From Legionella_C sp963803545 (GTDB lineage: Bacteria; Pseudomonadota; Gammaproteobacteria; Legionellales; Legionellaceae): a stretch of 64,000 nucleotides of DNA. The notes beneath the pieces were generated by a model. The model had not been told where the DNA came from. It ran no database searches and saw nothing but the letters and a program-made list of their open reading frames with translations. The DNA is taken from positions 372,001-436,000 of the forward strand of contig CAWDMX010000004.1 of the NCBI GenBank assembly GCA_963803545.1, given 5' to 3'. This document shows, in pieces, positions 33,367-43,002 of the stretch (position 1 is its first letter; every line of letters starts with the position of its first letter). The translations under genes and the position numbers were made by a program.

Positions 33367-36027
33367 ATGGCGCATGAAAAAACAGATATTGATCCAATTG
33401 AAACGCGAGAATGGCTTGATGCTTTACAAGCCGTTTATGTTCATGATGGTGCTGAGCGCGTAGCGTATTTACTTCAAGAGTTGCTTAATCAAGCAAACAA
33501 TGAAGGTGTTAAAATCAGAGACGCGATGCACAGTCCTTATCGTAATTCAATCAAAGTGCATGAAGAAAATTTAATGCCGCCCGACGAAGGTATGGTTAAG
33601 CGTATTTTAGCTTTAATCCGTTGGAATGCCGTGGCGATGGTTTTACGTGCTGGTAATCAAGCGCCAGAATTGGGCGGTCATATAGCCTCTTATGCTTCTG
33701 CGGCCATTTTGTACGAAGTTGGTTTTAATTATTTTTTTAAAGGCTCTGAAGGGCGTCAAGGCAGTGACTTGATTTATTTTCAAGGGCATTCAGCGCCAGG
33801 TATCTATGCGCGCGCCTTTTTAGAAGGGCGTTTATCGGAGCAACAACTGGCTAATTTTCGTCAAGAAGTTGAGGCAGACGGCCTTTCGTCTTACCCACAC
33901 CCGTGGTTAATGGGTGATTTTTGGCAGTTCCCAACCGTGTCAATGGGTCTAGGTCCATTGCAAGCAATTTATCAGGCTCGGTTTTTAAAATACTTGGAAA
34001 ATAGGAATCTCGTCCCCTCAGAAGATCGCAAAGTCTGGGCTTTTCTTGGTGATGGGGAAATGGATGAGCCAGAATCAGTAGGAGCCCTTTCAATTGCTGC
34101 ACGCGAAAAGCTCGACAACTTAATATTTGTTGTCAATTGTAATTTGCAGCGCTTAGATGGTCCCGTTCGTGGTAACGGTAAAATTATTAATGAGTTGGAG
34201 GGTGTTTTTCGCGGGGCAGGTTGGAATGTACTAAAAGTAGTTTGGGGTGGGCGTTGGGATAACTTATTTGCTCGCGATGCAACCGGTATTATGCAAAAAC
34301 GAATGGAAGAGTGTTTGGATGGTGATTATCAAGCGTATAAGGCTAATAATGGAGCCTATGTGCGAGAGCATTTTTTTGGTCAATATCCCGAGTTAAAAAA
34401 ATTAGTAGAAAATTACTCGGATGAAGAAATTTGGCGTTTAAATCGTGGCGGCCATGATCCACAAAAAGTATTTGCAGCCTATGCACAAGCCGTTGCAGGC
34501 AATGGCGCCCCTACTGTTATTCTTGCTAAAACTATCAAAGGCTATGGAATGGGAGCTGCTGGTGAAGGGCAGAATATAACCCACCAGCAGAAAAAAATGT
34601 CCATTGAGCATTTGCGTGCTTTTCGCGACCGATTCAGTATCCCAATCAGCGATGATAAAATTTCGGAGATTCCTTTTTACAGACCGGAGGAGAGCAGTCC
34701 AGAGATTCAGTTTTTGCAAAAACAACGGCAGCAATTAGGAGGCTATTTACCAACCCGTAGCACAAAATTTACTCCACTTGAGATTCCTGAGCTCTCTGCC
34801 TTTGCGGCCATTACCAAAAGTTCTGGTGACAGAGAAATATCGACAACGATGGCGTTTGTTCGCATTTTATCAGTGTTGTTAAAAGATAAAAATTTAGGAC
34901 CTAAAATTGTTCCTATTGTACCGGACGAGTGCCGTACTTTTGGTATGGAAGGCTTATTTCGACAAATAGGCATTTACTCTCCGGTAGGGCAGTTGTATAC
35001 GCCGGTCGATCACGAGCAAATAATGTACTATCGTGAAGCGCGAGATGGTCAGATACTTGAAGAAGGTATTAATGAGGCGGGGGCTTTTTGTTCATGGATG
35101 GCTGCGGCTACTTCTTATAGCAACAACAAACTCCCAATGATTCCGTTTTATATCTATTACTCAATGTTTGGTTTTCAACGAATAGGAGACCTAGCATGGG
35201 CTGCAGGTGACATGCAAGCACGTGGTTTTCTGTTAGGCGGAACTGCGGGTAGAACAACTTTAGCCGGAGAGGGTTTACAACACCAAGACGGTCATAGCCA
35301 TATTCTGGCGTCAACCATTCCTAACTGCGTAACCTACGACCCGACTTACGCCTATGAACTTGCGGTAATTATTCAAGATGGCATGCGAAGAATGTTTGTT
35401 GAACAAGAAAACATTTTTTATTACTTAACGGTGATGAATGAAAATTATAAACATCCGGATTTGCCTGAGGGTAGTGAGGGTGGGATTCTTAAAGGAATGT
35501 ATAAGTTGCAGACGGTTGATAAGCCGAACACAGCACACGTTCAGTTATTAGGTTCTGGAACTATACTTCGAGAAGTAATCGAAGCCGCGCGATTGTTGCA
35601 AGAAGACTTCAATGTAACGGCCGATATTTGGAGTGTCACGAGTTTCAATGAGCTACGCCGTGATGGACTAGCCTGTGAGCGTGCTAACCGGATGAATTAC
35701 GATGATAAACCACAAATTAGTTTTGTTGAGCAGCAGTTAAATGGGTGTGTTGGGCCGGTTATTGCAGCAACCGATTATATGCGTATTTACGCGGAGCAAA
35801 TACGTCAATTTATACCGGCTAACTATACGACCCTTGGTACAGACGGCTACGGACGCAGCGATACTCGTAAAAAATTACGCCACTTTTTTGAAGTAGATGC
35901 GAAATATGTGGTTTTGGCAACCCTTGAGGCTTTGGTTAAAGAGCACGCTATGCCTAAGTCTGTTATTGCTGATGCTGTAAAACGCTATGGTATTGATTTA
36001 AAAAAACCCGATCCGGTAACTCAATGA
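33367..36027 (+). CDS. aceE: Pyruvate dehydrogenase E1 component (homodimeric type)
   Basis: An 886-residue thiamine-diphosphate enzyme that decarboxylates pyruvate and acetylates the E2 lipoyl group. The ThDP motif is GDGEMDEPESVGAL through NCNLQRLDGPVRGN. HPWLMGDFWQFPTVSMGLGP, AKTIKGYGMG, DECRTFGMEGLFRQIGIY and TAGRTTLAGEGLQHQDGHS are all diagnostic of AceE. Full length matches the family. It starts an aceE-aceF-lpdA operon with gaps of 16-17 bases. Confidence 0.97.
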   Translation: MAHEKTDIDPIETREWLDALQAVYVHDGAERVAYLLQELLNQANNEGVKIRDAMHSPYRNSIKVHEENLMPPDEGMVKRILALIRWNAVAMVLRAGNQAPELGGHIASYASAAILYEVGFNYFFKGSEGRQGSDLIYFQGHSAPGIYARAFLEGRLSEQQLANFRQEVEADGLSSYPHPWLMGDFWQFPTVSMGLGPLQAIYQARFLKYLENRNLVPSEDRKVWAFLGDGEMDEPESVGALSIAAREKLDNLIFVVNCNLQRLDGPVRGNGKIINELEGVFRGAGWNVLKVVWGGRWDNLFARDATGIMQKRMEECLDGDYQAYKANNGAYVREHFFGQYPELKKLVENYSDEEIWRLNRGGHDPQKVFAAYAQAVAGNGAPTVILAKTIKGYGMGAAGEGQNITHQQKKMSIEHLRAFRDRFSIPISDDKISEIPFYRPEESSPEIQFLQKQRQQLGGYLPTRSTKFTPLEIPELSAFAAITKSSGDREISTTMAFVRILSVLLKDKNLGPKIVPIVPDECRTFGMEGLFRQIGIYSPVGQLYTPVDHEQIMYYREARDGQILEEGINEAGAFCSWMAAATSYSNNKLPMIPFYIYYSMFGFQRIGDLAWAAGDMQARGFLLGGTAGRTTLAGEGLQHQDGHSHILASTIPNCVTYDPTYAYELAVIIQDGMRRMFVEQENIFYYLTVMNENYKHPDLPEGSEGGILKGMYKLQTVDKPNTAHVQLLGSGTILREVIEAARLLQEDFNVTADIWSVTSFNELRRDGLACERANRMNYDDKPQISFVEQQLNGCVGPVIAATDYMRIYAEQIRQFIPANYTTLGTDGYGRSDTRKKLRHFFEVDAKYVVLATLEALVKEHAMPKSVIADAVKRYGIDLKKPDPVTQ

Positions 36028-36043
36028 TTGTTAGAGGAAAAAA

Positions 36044-37669
36044 ATGGCTGATACTACAATAATTATTCCTGACATCGGCGGTGCAACCGCGGTTGACGTA
36101 ATTGAAATAATGGTTAAGGCAGGTGATTCAATTGAAAAAGACACCCCTTTAATTACATTAGAGTCCGATAAAGCGAGTATGGAAATTCCATCTACGGCGA
36201 TTGGTACTGTTAAAGAAATCAAGCTCAAAATAGGAGATAAGGTGTCAGAGGGTGATATCGTATTGATATTGGAAACTGAGACCGCAGAACAAAATCCGTC
36301 TGAGTCAACCGTGTTAGCAGAGGAAACAGCTTCATCCCCACCAGCCGATAATTCCACGTCTACCAAGCCGTCAACTAAAAAGGAACCGTCTGTGCGTTCT
36401 GAATTGGTAAAAATACCTGATATTGGTGGTGCTACCGATGTAGAAGTTATCGAAATTAGTGTTAAAAAAGGCGATTCTGTTGAAAAAGATCAATCGCTTC
36501 TTACTTTAGAGGGCGATAAAGCAACAATGGATATTCCGTCGCCGTTTTCAGGGGTTATTGAAGATGTCCGTATTGCGATTGGGGATAAAGTTGCTGAGGG
36601 CTCGCCATTGCTGACCATGCGCGTTGAATCTATCGCTGAAGAAAGTATTACCCCTAATAAAGCCGATGAAAAAGACTCAGAAGAACCACCCGTACAAGAG
36701 GGCCGTTTAGCCTCAACTAAATCCATTGTACCCACTGCGGTAGCGTGTGCTACGGACAACAATCCTGCCCATCTTGTCGCCGCTGGACCAGCAGTAAGGC
36801 GTATAGCTCATGAATTAGGTATTGAGCTTCAAAAAGTAAAGGGTAGCGGCCGGAAAAACAGAATAACTAAAGACGATATTACCAGCTACGTTAAAAATAA
36901 ACTATCAGCAACCAACAACGATAGCGGCAGCGGATTAAAAATCACTTCGGCACCGATTGTTGACTTTACCCGCTTTGGTGATATATCAAGTGTTCCTTTA
37001 AATAAAATTAAACGATTAACCGCTATTAATGTGCATCGTTCCTGGGTGACAATTCCCCACGTTACGCAATTTGATGAAGCGGATATTACCGACCTAGAAC
37101 TGTTCAGAAAATCGGAACAGAATCGGCGAGATTGCGAGATTAAGCTCACCGTACTCGCGTTTGTAACGAAGGCGATAAGCAAGGCTTTAATGACTTTCCC
37201 GCAATTTAACGCATCCTTAGATGCAAGCGGCGAAAATTTGATATTTAAAAATTATTTTAATATCGGTATTGCTGTCGAAACGCCAAATGGGTTAGTAGTT
37301 CCCGTAATCAAAAATGTAAACACGCTTTCGGTGTTAGAAATTGCTGCAGAAATGAGTCGGCTGAGTAATACTGCCCGAAATAAAGGACTTACACCTGCTG
37401 AAATGAGTGGTGGTTGTTTTACAATTTCCAGTTTAGGCGGAATTGGTGGCACGGCTTTTACACCTATTGTAAATAGCCCGGAAGTGGCTATTTTAGGATT
37501 ATCGCGTGCGCGTATGCAACCGGTATACGATGGACATGCTTTTGTACCACGCCTGCTATTACCGCTATCGCTTTCCTACGATCACAGAGTTATAGATGGG
37601 GCAGAAGCGGCGCGGTTTACCCGATATATTGCGGATCTAATTGCCGATGTTCGTCGGCTCTTATTATAA
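36044..37669 (+). CDS. aceF: Dihydrolipoamide acetyltransferase (E2) with two lipoyl domains
   Basis: A 541-residue core of the pyruvate dehydrogenase complex. Two N-terminal lipoyl domains carry the modified lysines in ESDKASMEIP and EGDKATMDIP, separated by an Ala/Ser/Pro/Thr linker. A peripheral-subunit-binding domain follows (AGPAVRRIAHELGIELQKV, GRKNRITKDDI), and the catalytic domain ends with LSYDHRVIDGAEAARF carrying the active His and Asp. E. coli has three lipoyl domains, so two is a common reduced form. Confidence 0.96.
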   Translation: MADTTIIIPDIGGATAVDVIEIMVKAGDSIEKDTPLITLESDKASMEIPSTAIGTVKEIKLKIGDKVSEGDIVLILETETAEQNPSESTVLAEETASSPPADNSTSTKPSTKKEPSVRSELVKIPDIGGATDVEVIEISVKKGDSVEKDQSLLTLEGDKATMDIPSPFSGVIEDVRIAIGDKVAEGSPLLTMRVESIAEESITPNKADEKDSEEPPVQEGRLASTKSIVPTAVACATDNNPAHLVAAGPAVRRIAHELGIELQKVKGSGRKNRITKDDITSYVKNKLSATNNDSGSGLKITSAPIVDFTRFGDISSVPLNKIKRLTAINVHRSWVTIPHVTQFDEADITDLELFRKSEQNRRDCEIKLTVLAFVTKAISKALMTFPQFNASLDASGENLIFKNYFNIGIAVETPNGLVVPVIKNVNTLSVLEIAAEMSRLSNTARNKGLTPAEMSGGCFTISSLGGIGGTAFTPIVNSPEVAILGLSRARMQPVYDGHAFVPRLLLPLSLSYDHRVIDGAEAARFTRYIADLIADVRRLLL

Positions 37670-37686
37670 AATTTTACGAGGTTAGT

Positions 37687-39129
37687 ATGAGTAATCAACA
37701 AAAAAACATTAAAGCGGATGTGGTTGTAATTGGCTCCGGGCCAGGAGGATATACAGCAGCTTTTCGTGCTGCGGATTTGATGGGTGATTCTGGAAAAAAA
37801 ATTGTTCTTGTAGAGCGTTTTCAAACTTTGGGTGGCGTCTGTCTTAATGTTGGATGTATTCCTTCTAAAGCCTTGCTGCATATCGCTAAAGTGGTAGATG
37901 AAGCACAGCATGTTGAGGACCAAGGGGTAACTTTTGGTAAGCCAACATTTAACCGTGAAAAAATTGTAAGCTGGAAAGACAGTGTTTTAAACAAATTAAC
38001 CGGTGGTTTAAAGCTGTTAGCAAAACAACGTAAAGTAGAATTGGTGACGGGCTTTGCTAAATTCAGTAGTTCACACCAGTTAATTGTTGATAACAATGAC
38101 GAACAAACAACCATTGATTTCACTAATGCGATTATTGCCGTAGGTAGTGCGTCCATTAACTTGCCGTTTATACCTGAAGACCCGCGAATATTTAGCTCAA
38201 CTGGCGCCTTAAGACTTGCTGATATAAAAGGCGATTTATTAGTGCTGGGTGGAGGGATTATCGGCTTGGAAATGGCGACCGTATACGCGGCATTAGGGGT
38301 CAAAGTTACCGTTGTTGAGTTTATGGATCAATTAATTCCGGGTGCTGATAGTGATTTGGTGAACGTTATTCATAAACAAATGAAAAAAAAGGGCGTTACT
38401 TTTTTGTTAAAAACAAAGGTTACGGCTGTAGATGCTCAAAAAGACGGGATTTACGTAACAATGGAAGGCGCGCATAAAACAGATAAGCCCTTATGCTTTG
38501 CGCAAGTTTTGGTAGCAGTTGGTCGTAAATCTAATGGTGGTGATATTGATTGTGAAAAAGCGGGTGTAGCAGTTGATGAGCGTGGTTTTATTGCAGTCGA
38601 TAATCAAATGCGAACTAATGTTGCGCATATTTTTGCTATTGGTGATGTGATTGGACAACCTATGTTAGCGCACAAGGCTATGCCAGAAGGCCGTGTGGCG
38701 GCGGAAGTTATCTCAGGTTTAAAGCATTTTTTTGAACCAAAATGCATTCCAAACGTTGCCTACACCGACCCTGAACTTGCCTGGGTTGGCTTAACTGAAA
38801 AAGAAGCCAAAGAAAAAAATATTGATCATGAAAAAGCGGTGTTCCCATGGATGGCAAGTGGGCGGGCTTTGAGCATGGCGCGTGAGGAGGGGTTAACGAA
38901 ACTGTTATTTTGCCCTAAATCAAAACGACTTTTAGGCGCCGGAATTGTGGGCGTGGGAGCTGGTGATCTTATTTCAGAAACAGCATTAGCTATTGAAATG
39001 GGTTGTGATGTTGAAGATATTGCGTTAACGATACATCCTCATCCTACGTTGTCTGAGTCTGTAGCCTTAGCATCGGAAATTTTTGAAGGGTCAATAACGG
39101 ATCTTTATCTGCCTAAAAAGAAAAAGTAA
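37687..39129 (+). CDS. lpdA: Dihydrolipoamide dehydrogenase (E3)
   Basis: A 480-residue flavoprotein that reoxidises lipoyl groups of pyruvate (and 2-oxoglutarate) dehydrogenase complexes. FAD motif VVVIGSGPGGYTAAFRAAD, redox disulfide GGVCLNVGCIPSKALLH, NAD motif VLGGGIIGLEMATVYAALG, FAIGDVIGQPMLAHKA and the catalytic base in TIHPHPTLSES are all present. It closes the aceE operon. Confidence 0.97.
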   Translation: MSNQQKNIKADVVVIGSGPGGYTAAFRAADLMGDSGKKIVLVERFQTLGGVCLNVGCIPSKALLHIAKVVDEAQHVEDQGVTFGKPTFNREKIVSWKDSVLNKLTGGLKLLAKQRKVELVTGFAKFSSSHQLIVDNNDEQTTIDFTNAIIAVGSASINLPFIPEDPRIFSSTGALRLADIKGDLLVLGGGIIGLEMATVYAALGVKVTVVEFMDQLIPGADSDLVNVIHKQMKKKGVTFLLKTKVTAVDAQKDGIYVTMEGAHKTDKPLCFAQVLVAVGRKSNGGDIDCEKAGVAVDERGFIAVDNQMRTNVAHIFAIGDVIGQPMLAHKAMPEGRVAAEVISGLKHFFEPKCIPNVAYTDPELAWVGLTEKEAKEKNIDHEKAVFPWMASGRALSMAREEGLTKLLFCPKSKRLLGAGIVGVGAGDLISETALAIEMGCDVEDIALTIHPHPTLSESVALASEIFEGSITDLYLPKKKK

Positions 39130-39197
39130 TAATTAGGATTCTGTGGCAAAAATAATACGCGCGTGAGACAGAATTATTATCGGCGCACTTATTACTA

Positions 39198-39430
39198 CTT
39201 TACCTTCTCTCAGAAGAGGAGGTAAATATTAGTGATAATGAAGATATTAACGACGATTATTTGGCTGATTTGCTAACATTTATTTTATGGTATTAAAAAA
39301 TTCCTCAATGGGAAGACTGCATTATCGAACTCTCATTGATAATAGAAGCGTATCTTGCAGCAAGGCTATCAGCGACATATAGATTGAGTTAATAGCCTAT
39401 TTTTTCCATTATTTACGCTTATAACAAAAT
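39198..39430 (+). pseudogene. Decayed copy of the 118-residue acidic protein gene
   Basis: This stretch is a degenerate DNA copy of the gene at 56018-56374 and its downstream flank. Shared blocks include TTACCTTC...AGAAGAGGA, TTAGTGATAATGAAGATATT, GATTTGGCTGA, CTCCTCAATGG, GCGACA and the A/T-rich sequence after the stop. Relative to the intact copy it carries small indels and a deletion of roughly 50-60 bases in the middle, so no continuous frame remains. The N-terminal part is missing or diverged beyond recognition. Confidence 0.75.
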
Positions 39431-39496
39431 ATTTGCGTTGTTGGTTTTAAACGACAGGGAAGTTGTTTAAACCAATTTTAAGTGTTGTTGGTTGAA

Positions 39497-39521
39497 AATG
39501 GCGATTTTTCTGTTCGCCATT
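39497..39521. repeat. Hairpin in the gap between lpdA and the membrane protein gene
   Basis: AATGGCGA (39497-39504) and TCGCCATT (39514-39521) form a perfect 8-bp stem with a nine-base loop. It may be part of termination between the convergent genes. The rest of 39130-39563 holds the pseudogene copy and nothing else recognisable. Confidence 0.45.
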
Positions 39522-39563
39522 CTAAGCTGTAAGTTTTTATGCGCTGTAAAAAAACAGCTGGTG

Positions 39564-40706
39564 CTATTTTATTTGCAAAAGCTGATTAACGTGTTCAATT
39601 GCCGTGTAATTATTTTTATGAGCGTGGGTAAGATAACTACCAAAAGCTATTAGGCCGATAAATCCAAATGCGACTAAAAGCGCCATAAATATATTCACAA
39701 TCTTGACGCTATTTAGCCATGCGTCGCTTTTTTCAAAAATAGAGAAAGAATACCCTAGGTAGTAAAAAAATAACACGGTTGTATAGAAAAAAAACAGATA
39801 ATAATTGAGATCAGCTAGATTTTCTAGAAGCAGTCCAATGCTGTGCAAAACAACCAAAAAAGCATACCCTGTACTAAGTATAAAAAGCAGGTAAAGAGCT
39901 TTAGTGAACAATTGGCTAAACGGACTTTGCGCATGTCCATTTTGAAATACCCCATTAAACAATACAATGTTAAGGATATTTAGAATAATAAAAATTACCC
40001 ACACGTTCGGAGGAATAGGGTGGGGCGCAAAGGGATAGGCAGTGTAAAATAAGATTGTAATGGTGGCCGAAAGTGGTAATAAAAATGAGCAACGAGCAAT
40101 AATTTGTTCTAAAAATTTCTCGAAATTTTTGATTATTGAAAAACGATTAATTGCTAAACCAAAAGTTAGCGGCGGTACAATACACCAAAAAAATTTATTG
40201 TTAATTAAGCCGGATAACGGCAGGTGTGTATACGAAAAAATAAACACAGCCAATTCAAACAGCGCCATGACATAAATAGTATGCAATATTCCGGCGCTAA
40301 AACTGTATATTAAGTCCCAGGATTGCTTGTGTAAGCTGTAGTAGGAAAGAATAAATTTTTCTTCAGTTATAAACGATGCGTAAAATGAAAGTAAGATATA
40401 CATCGCAATTAATAGCTGTAACCCTAAAACTGCTGATGAATGACTAAATGTGTTAGTCAACAATAGAAAGGTACACAATCCTAGCAACGTCGCTAAAGCC
40501 AGTAGCATTAAATAACCCGCAACTAAAAACCCGCGAACAGGTCTTTTTAATTGCAGTACTGTACCGGTAAAAATTATCATCACTACAACAACAAACGTAA
40601 AAAAAGATTGTTGTTGTGGAAAAATTGGAATGGAGTAAAGGCATAATCCTTCGACCAATCCAATCAGTGGCGCGGCTTTTAGGTTATGAAAAAAAATAGC
40701 ACGCAT
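39564..40706 (-). CDS. Polytopic membrane protein, DUF4153-like
   Basis: A 380-residue protein made almost entirely of hydrophobic segments, about 11-12 membrane helices, with few charged loops. N-terminal FHNLKAAPLIGLVEGLCLYS and later DLNYYLFFFYTTVLFFYYLGYSF recall DUF4153-type membrane proteins, but the match is by general look and remains tentative. No transport motif is visible. It lies 47 bases downstream of the ampG stop on the same strand and could be co-transcribed. Confidence 0.65.
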   Translation of the reverse strand: MRAIFFHNLKAAPLIGLVEGLCLYSIPIFPQQQSFFTFVVVVMIIFTGTVLQLKRPVRGFLVAGYLMLLALATLLGLCTFLLLTNTFSHSSAVLGLQLLIAMYILLSFYASFITEEKFILSYYSLHKQSWDLIYSFSAGILHTIYVMALFELAVFIFSYTHLPLSGLINNKFFWCIVPPLTFGLAINRFSIIKNFEKFLEQIIARCSFLLPLSATITILFYTAYPFAPHPIPPNVWVIFIILNILNIVLFNGVFQNGHAQSPFSQLFTKALYLLFILSTGYAFLVVLHSIGLLLENLADLNYYLFFFYTTVLFFYYLGYSFSIFEKSDAWLNSVKIVNIFMALLVAFGFIGLIAFGSYLTHAHKNNYTAIEHVNQLLQIK

Positions 40707-40753
40707 AAAAAAATCCTTTTAGAAGCTGGTTAATTACAAGATATGTATTTAAT

Positions 40754-41962
40754 CTAGATTATAGTCTTAATTTTTTTCAGAAATGGTATAAAACATAATG
40801 CGATTAAAAATGCCACTTCATACATGCCGGTCCACCCTAAGTAGTATTGTAAAAAAGCGGCAAATGGCCCAGATAACACTCTGGGTATACTTGCTACAGC
40901 AACGAGCAAGCATAATTGCGTGGCGGTATAATTTCTATTAACAGATTTCATAAACAAAGCAACTAGCGCGGTTGACCCCATACCCGCTGCAAAATTATCA
41001 CAAGCTACAGCCACAGCGAGTAGCCAACAATTTTTACCGACAATTGCTAGTGCAATAAAAGTAAGATTGGTTGCGGCTTGAATGAGACCAAATATGAGCA
41101 GAGAGCGATACATAGTCCAGCGCATTAATAAAAATCCAGCAGTTAATCCGCCAATCAAAATCGCTGAAATACCTAAAATTTTATTAACATATCCTATTGT
41201 TTGTAATGAGAACCCAAGGCCTTGAATCAGAAAAGGCATGACAATTCCACTAGTGGTCGAAGTAAATGCTTCGCCTAATTTGTAAAAAAATATGAAAAAT
41301 AAATAGGCAATAATATAAGGACGACGCCATAATTCTTTTAATGGCTCAACAAAAGAAAACAGCAAAGAATTGGTATTAGTAGCCGACCCAGCCGGCTCTT
41401 TAGTTACTAGTACAGTAATAGTCATCAACGCCATTAACAGACCCATTATGCGATAAGTAAGTACCCAACCAAAATTTTCTGCAATCACCAGCGCCAACCC
41501 TCCGGAAACTAGTAGCGCTACCCGATATCCTAACACGCCTATTGAGGCACCAATTCCATGTTCATTTTCTGGTAGATACTCAATACGATGCGCATCAATT
41601 ACGGTATCTTGTGTTGCTGATAAGCACGCGAGAATCAGCGCAAAAACCCCTAAATGCAATGGGTGGCTTGGCGTAATCCAACCCATTATAAAAAAGCCAA
41701 CTGTCAACCCCAGTTGCGTTGTAAAAATCCAGCTTCGTCTTTTACCCATTGAAAAAAGGCTAAATCTATCTGTTAATGGAGACCAAAATATTCGATAAAG
41801 ATAAGGTAGTCCGATTAAACTTAGCAAACCAACCGTAAAAATTGATAGGTTTTTTTCAGAAAACCAAGCTTGGAGGGTTGTGGTTAATAAAGCGAGAGGA
41901 AGGCCAGACGAAAAGCCCAATAAAAAAATAATTATCAGACGTCGATTCATAAACTGATTCAT
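40754..41962 (-). CDS. ampG: AmpG-family muropeptide MFS transporter
   Basis: About 402 residues with 12 predicted membrane helices. The AmpG signature is clear: FLLGFSSGLPLALLTTTLQAWF at helix 1, LIGLPYLYRIFWSPLTDRFS, GKRRSWI, LSATQDTVIDAHRIEYL and FFYKLGEAFTSTTSGIVMPFLIQGLGFS. It imports anhydro-muropeptides for cell-wall recycling and, with AmpE and AmpD, influences beta-lactamase signalling. The frame opens at TTG 41974, but ATG 41962 is preferred. Confidence 0.9.
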   Translation of the reverse strand: MNQFMNRRLIIIFLLGFSSGLPLALLTTTLQAWFSEKNLSIFTVGLLSLIGLPYLYRIFWSPLTDRFSLFSMGKRRSWIFTTQLGLTVGFFIMGWITPSHPLHLGVFALILACLSATQDTVIDAHRIEYLPENEHGIGASIGVLGYRVALLVSGGLALVIAENFGWVLTYRIMGLLMALMTITVLVTKEPAGSATNTNSLLFSFVEPLKELWRRPYIIAYLFFIFFYKLGEAFTSTTSGIVMPFLIQGLGFSLQTIGYVNKILGISAILIGGLTAGFLLMRWTMYRSLLIFGLIQAATNLTFIALAIVGKNCWLLAVAVACDNFAAGMGSTALVALFMKSVNRNYTATQLCLLVAVASIPRVLSGPFAAFLQYYLGWTGMYEVAFLIALCFIPFLKKIKTII

Positions 41963-41997
41963 AGCAAAGCCCAATCAGAAAGATTGGGCAATATTAA

Positions 41998-42702
41998 CTA
42001 AGCGGCTGATTTTTTAACAGATATCAAGTGTACTTTAAAAATTAATGCTTCATTTGGACCAATAGGACCACCAACACTTCGTGGACCGTAAGCTAAATTA
42101 GCTGGCACAAAAATTTCCCATTTGGAACCGGCTGGCATTAATTGCAAAGCTTCAGTCCAACCTGGAATCACTTGTGAAACTTTAAATGATGCGGGTTTAC
42201 CCGTTTTATCCGTGCTGTCAAAAATTTGGCCATCAATTAAAGTTCCTGTGTATTCAACAGTAACCGTATCTTCTTTAGAAGGCTTTGCACCATTGCCTTT
42301 TTCAATGATTTTGTACTGCAGTCCGCTTGGTAGGCTAACAACACCCGCTTTAGATTTATTATCCGCTAAAAAGGCTTCTCCTTTAGCTTTATTTTCATCC
42401 GATTTTTTAGAAAATTCGGCGTTGCGTTTTTCCATTAAATCTTTTTGAAATTTATTTAAAACGTCTTTCATTTGTTCGTCTGTTAATTGCAACTGCGAAC
42501 CATTCATGCCATCTTCTAAACCCTTGGCCATGGCGATAGGACTAACTTCAATTCCTTGTTTTTTAAAGTTTTTACCTAAATCAGCACCAATACTGTAAGA
42601 CAGTTTCTCACTGTCGCTATTTAAAGCAACTGGAGCAGATGCTGCAAAAGCAGTTGATATCGCCACGTTCAAAATAGCTGCGGCGGCTAATGTCATTTTC
42701 AT
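41998..42702 (-). CDS. mip: Mip-like FKBP-type peptidyl-prolyl isomerase
   Basis: A 234-residue exported rotamase. A signal peptide (MTLAAAAILNVAISTAFAAS) is followed by the N-terminal dimerisation domain (KLSYSIGADLGKNFKKQGIEV, AMAKGLEDGM), a long helix, and a C-terminal FKBP domain (SGLQYKIIEKGNGAKP, VTVEYTGTLIDGQIFDST, VIPGWTEALQLMPAGSKWEIFVPANLAYG). This is the layout of Legionella Mip and E. coli FkpA. In intracellular relatives Mip aids host-cell infection; here that role is inferred. Confidence 0.93.
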   Translation of the reverse strand: MKMTLAAAAILNVAISTAFAASAPVALNSDSEKLSYSIGADLGKNFKKQGIEVSPIAMAKGLEDGMNGSQLQLTDEQMKDVLNKFQKDLMEKRNAEFSKKSDENKAKGEAFLADNKSKAGVVSLPSGLQYKIIEKGNGAKPSKEDTVTVEYTGTLIDGQIFDSTDKTGKPASFKVSQVIPGWTEALQLMPAGSKWEIFVPANLAYGPRSVGGPIGPNEALIFKVHLISVKKSAA

Positions 42703-42908
42703 AACCAATTCCCCTTTATTCTACGAAAACGTTGAAAAATTAATTGCATAAATCAAGCAAGGCATATTCTGCCTAATTTTCTTTAGAATTACTAGCGTCC
42801 ACCTGTAATTATATTAATAGCAGAATGCGGGGTAGCTCTTGTTTGAACTAATGAATCTTATTGTGTACGTACGTTAATTATCAATAAGGGGACTGAAAAC
42901 TAAGAAAC

Positions 42909-42927
42909 AAAAGCTGTAGAAGCTTTT
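42909..42927 (-). terminator. Weak intrinsic terminator of the second L,D-transpeptidase gene
   Basis: On the minus strand AAAAGCT and AGCTTTT pair across a five-base loop, followed by GTTTCTTAGTTTTC. It is about 75 bases after the transpeptidase stop and before mip, so mip probably has its own promoter. Confidence 0.4.
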
Positions 42928-43002
42928 TTGGAGTAAGTTTAGCCCGCACATTTAGCCAGCAGCCGTTGCGGTACAACGAACGCTTTTGAGCCGCAATAAT
43001 GA

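Noticed and set aside
39138..39174. ATTCTGT...ACAGAAT inverted repeat after lpdA as a terminator
   Set aside because: The seven-base arms are separated by 23 bases and no T-tract follows; chance is likely.
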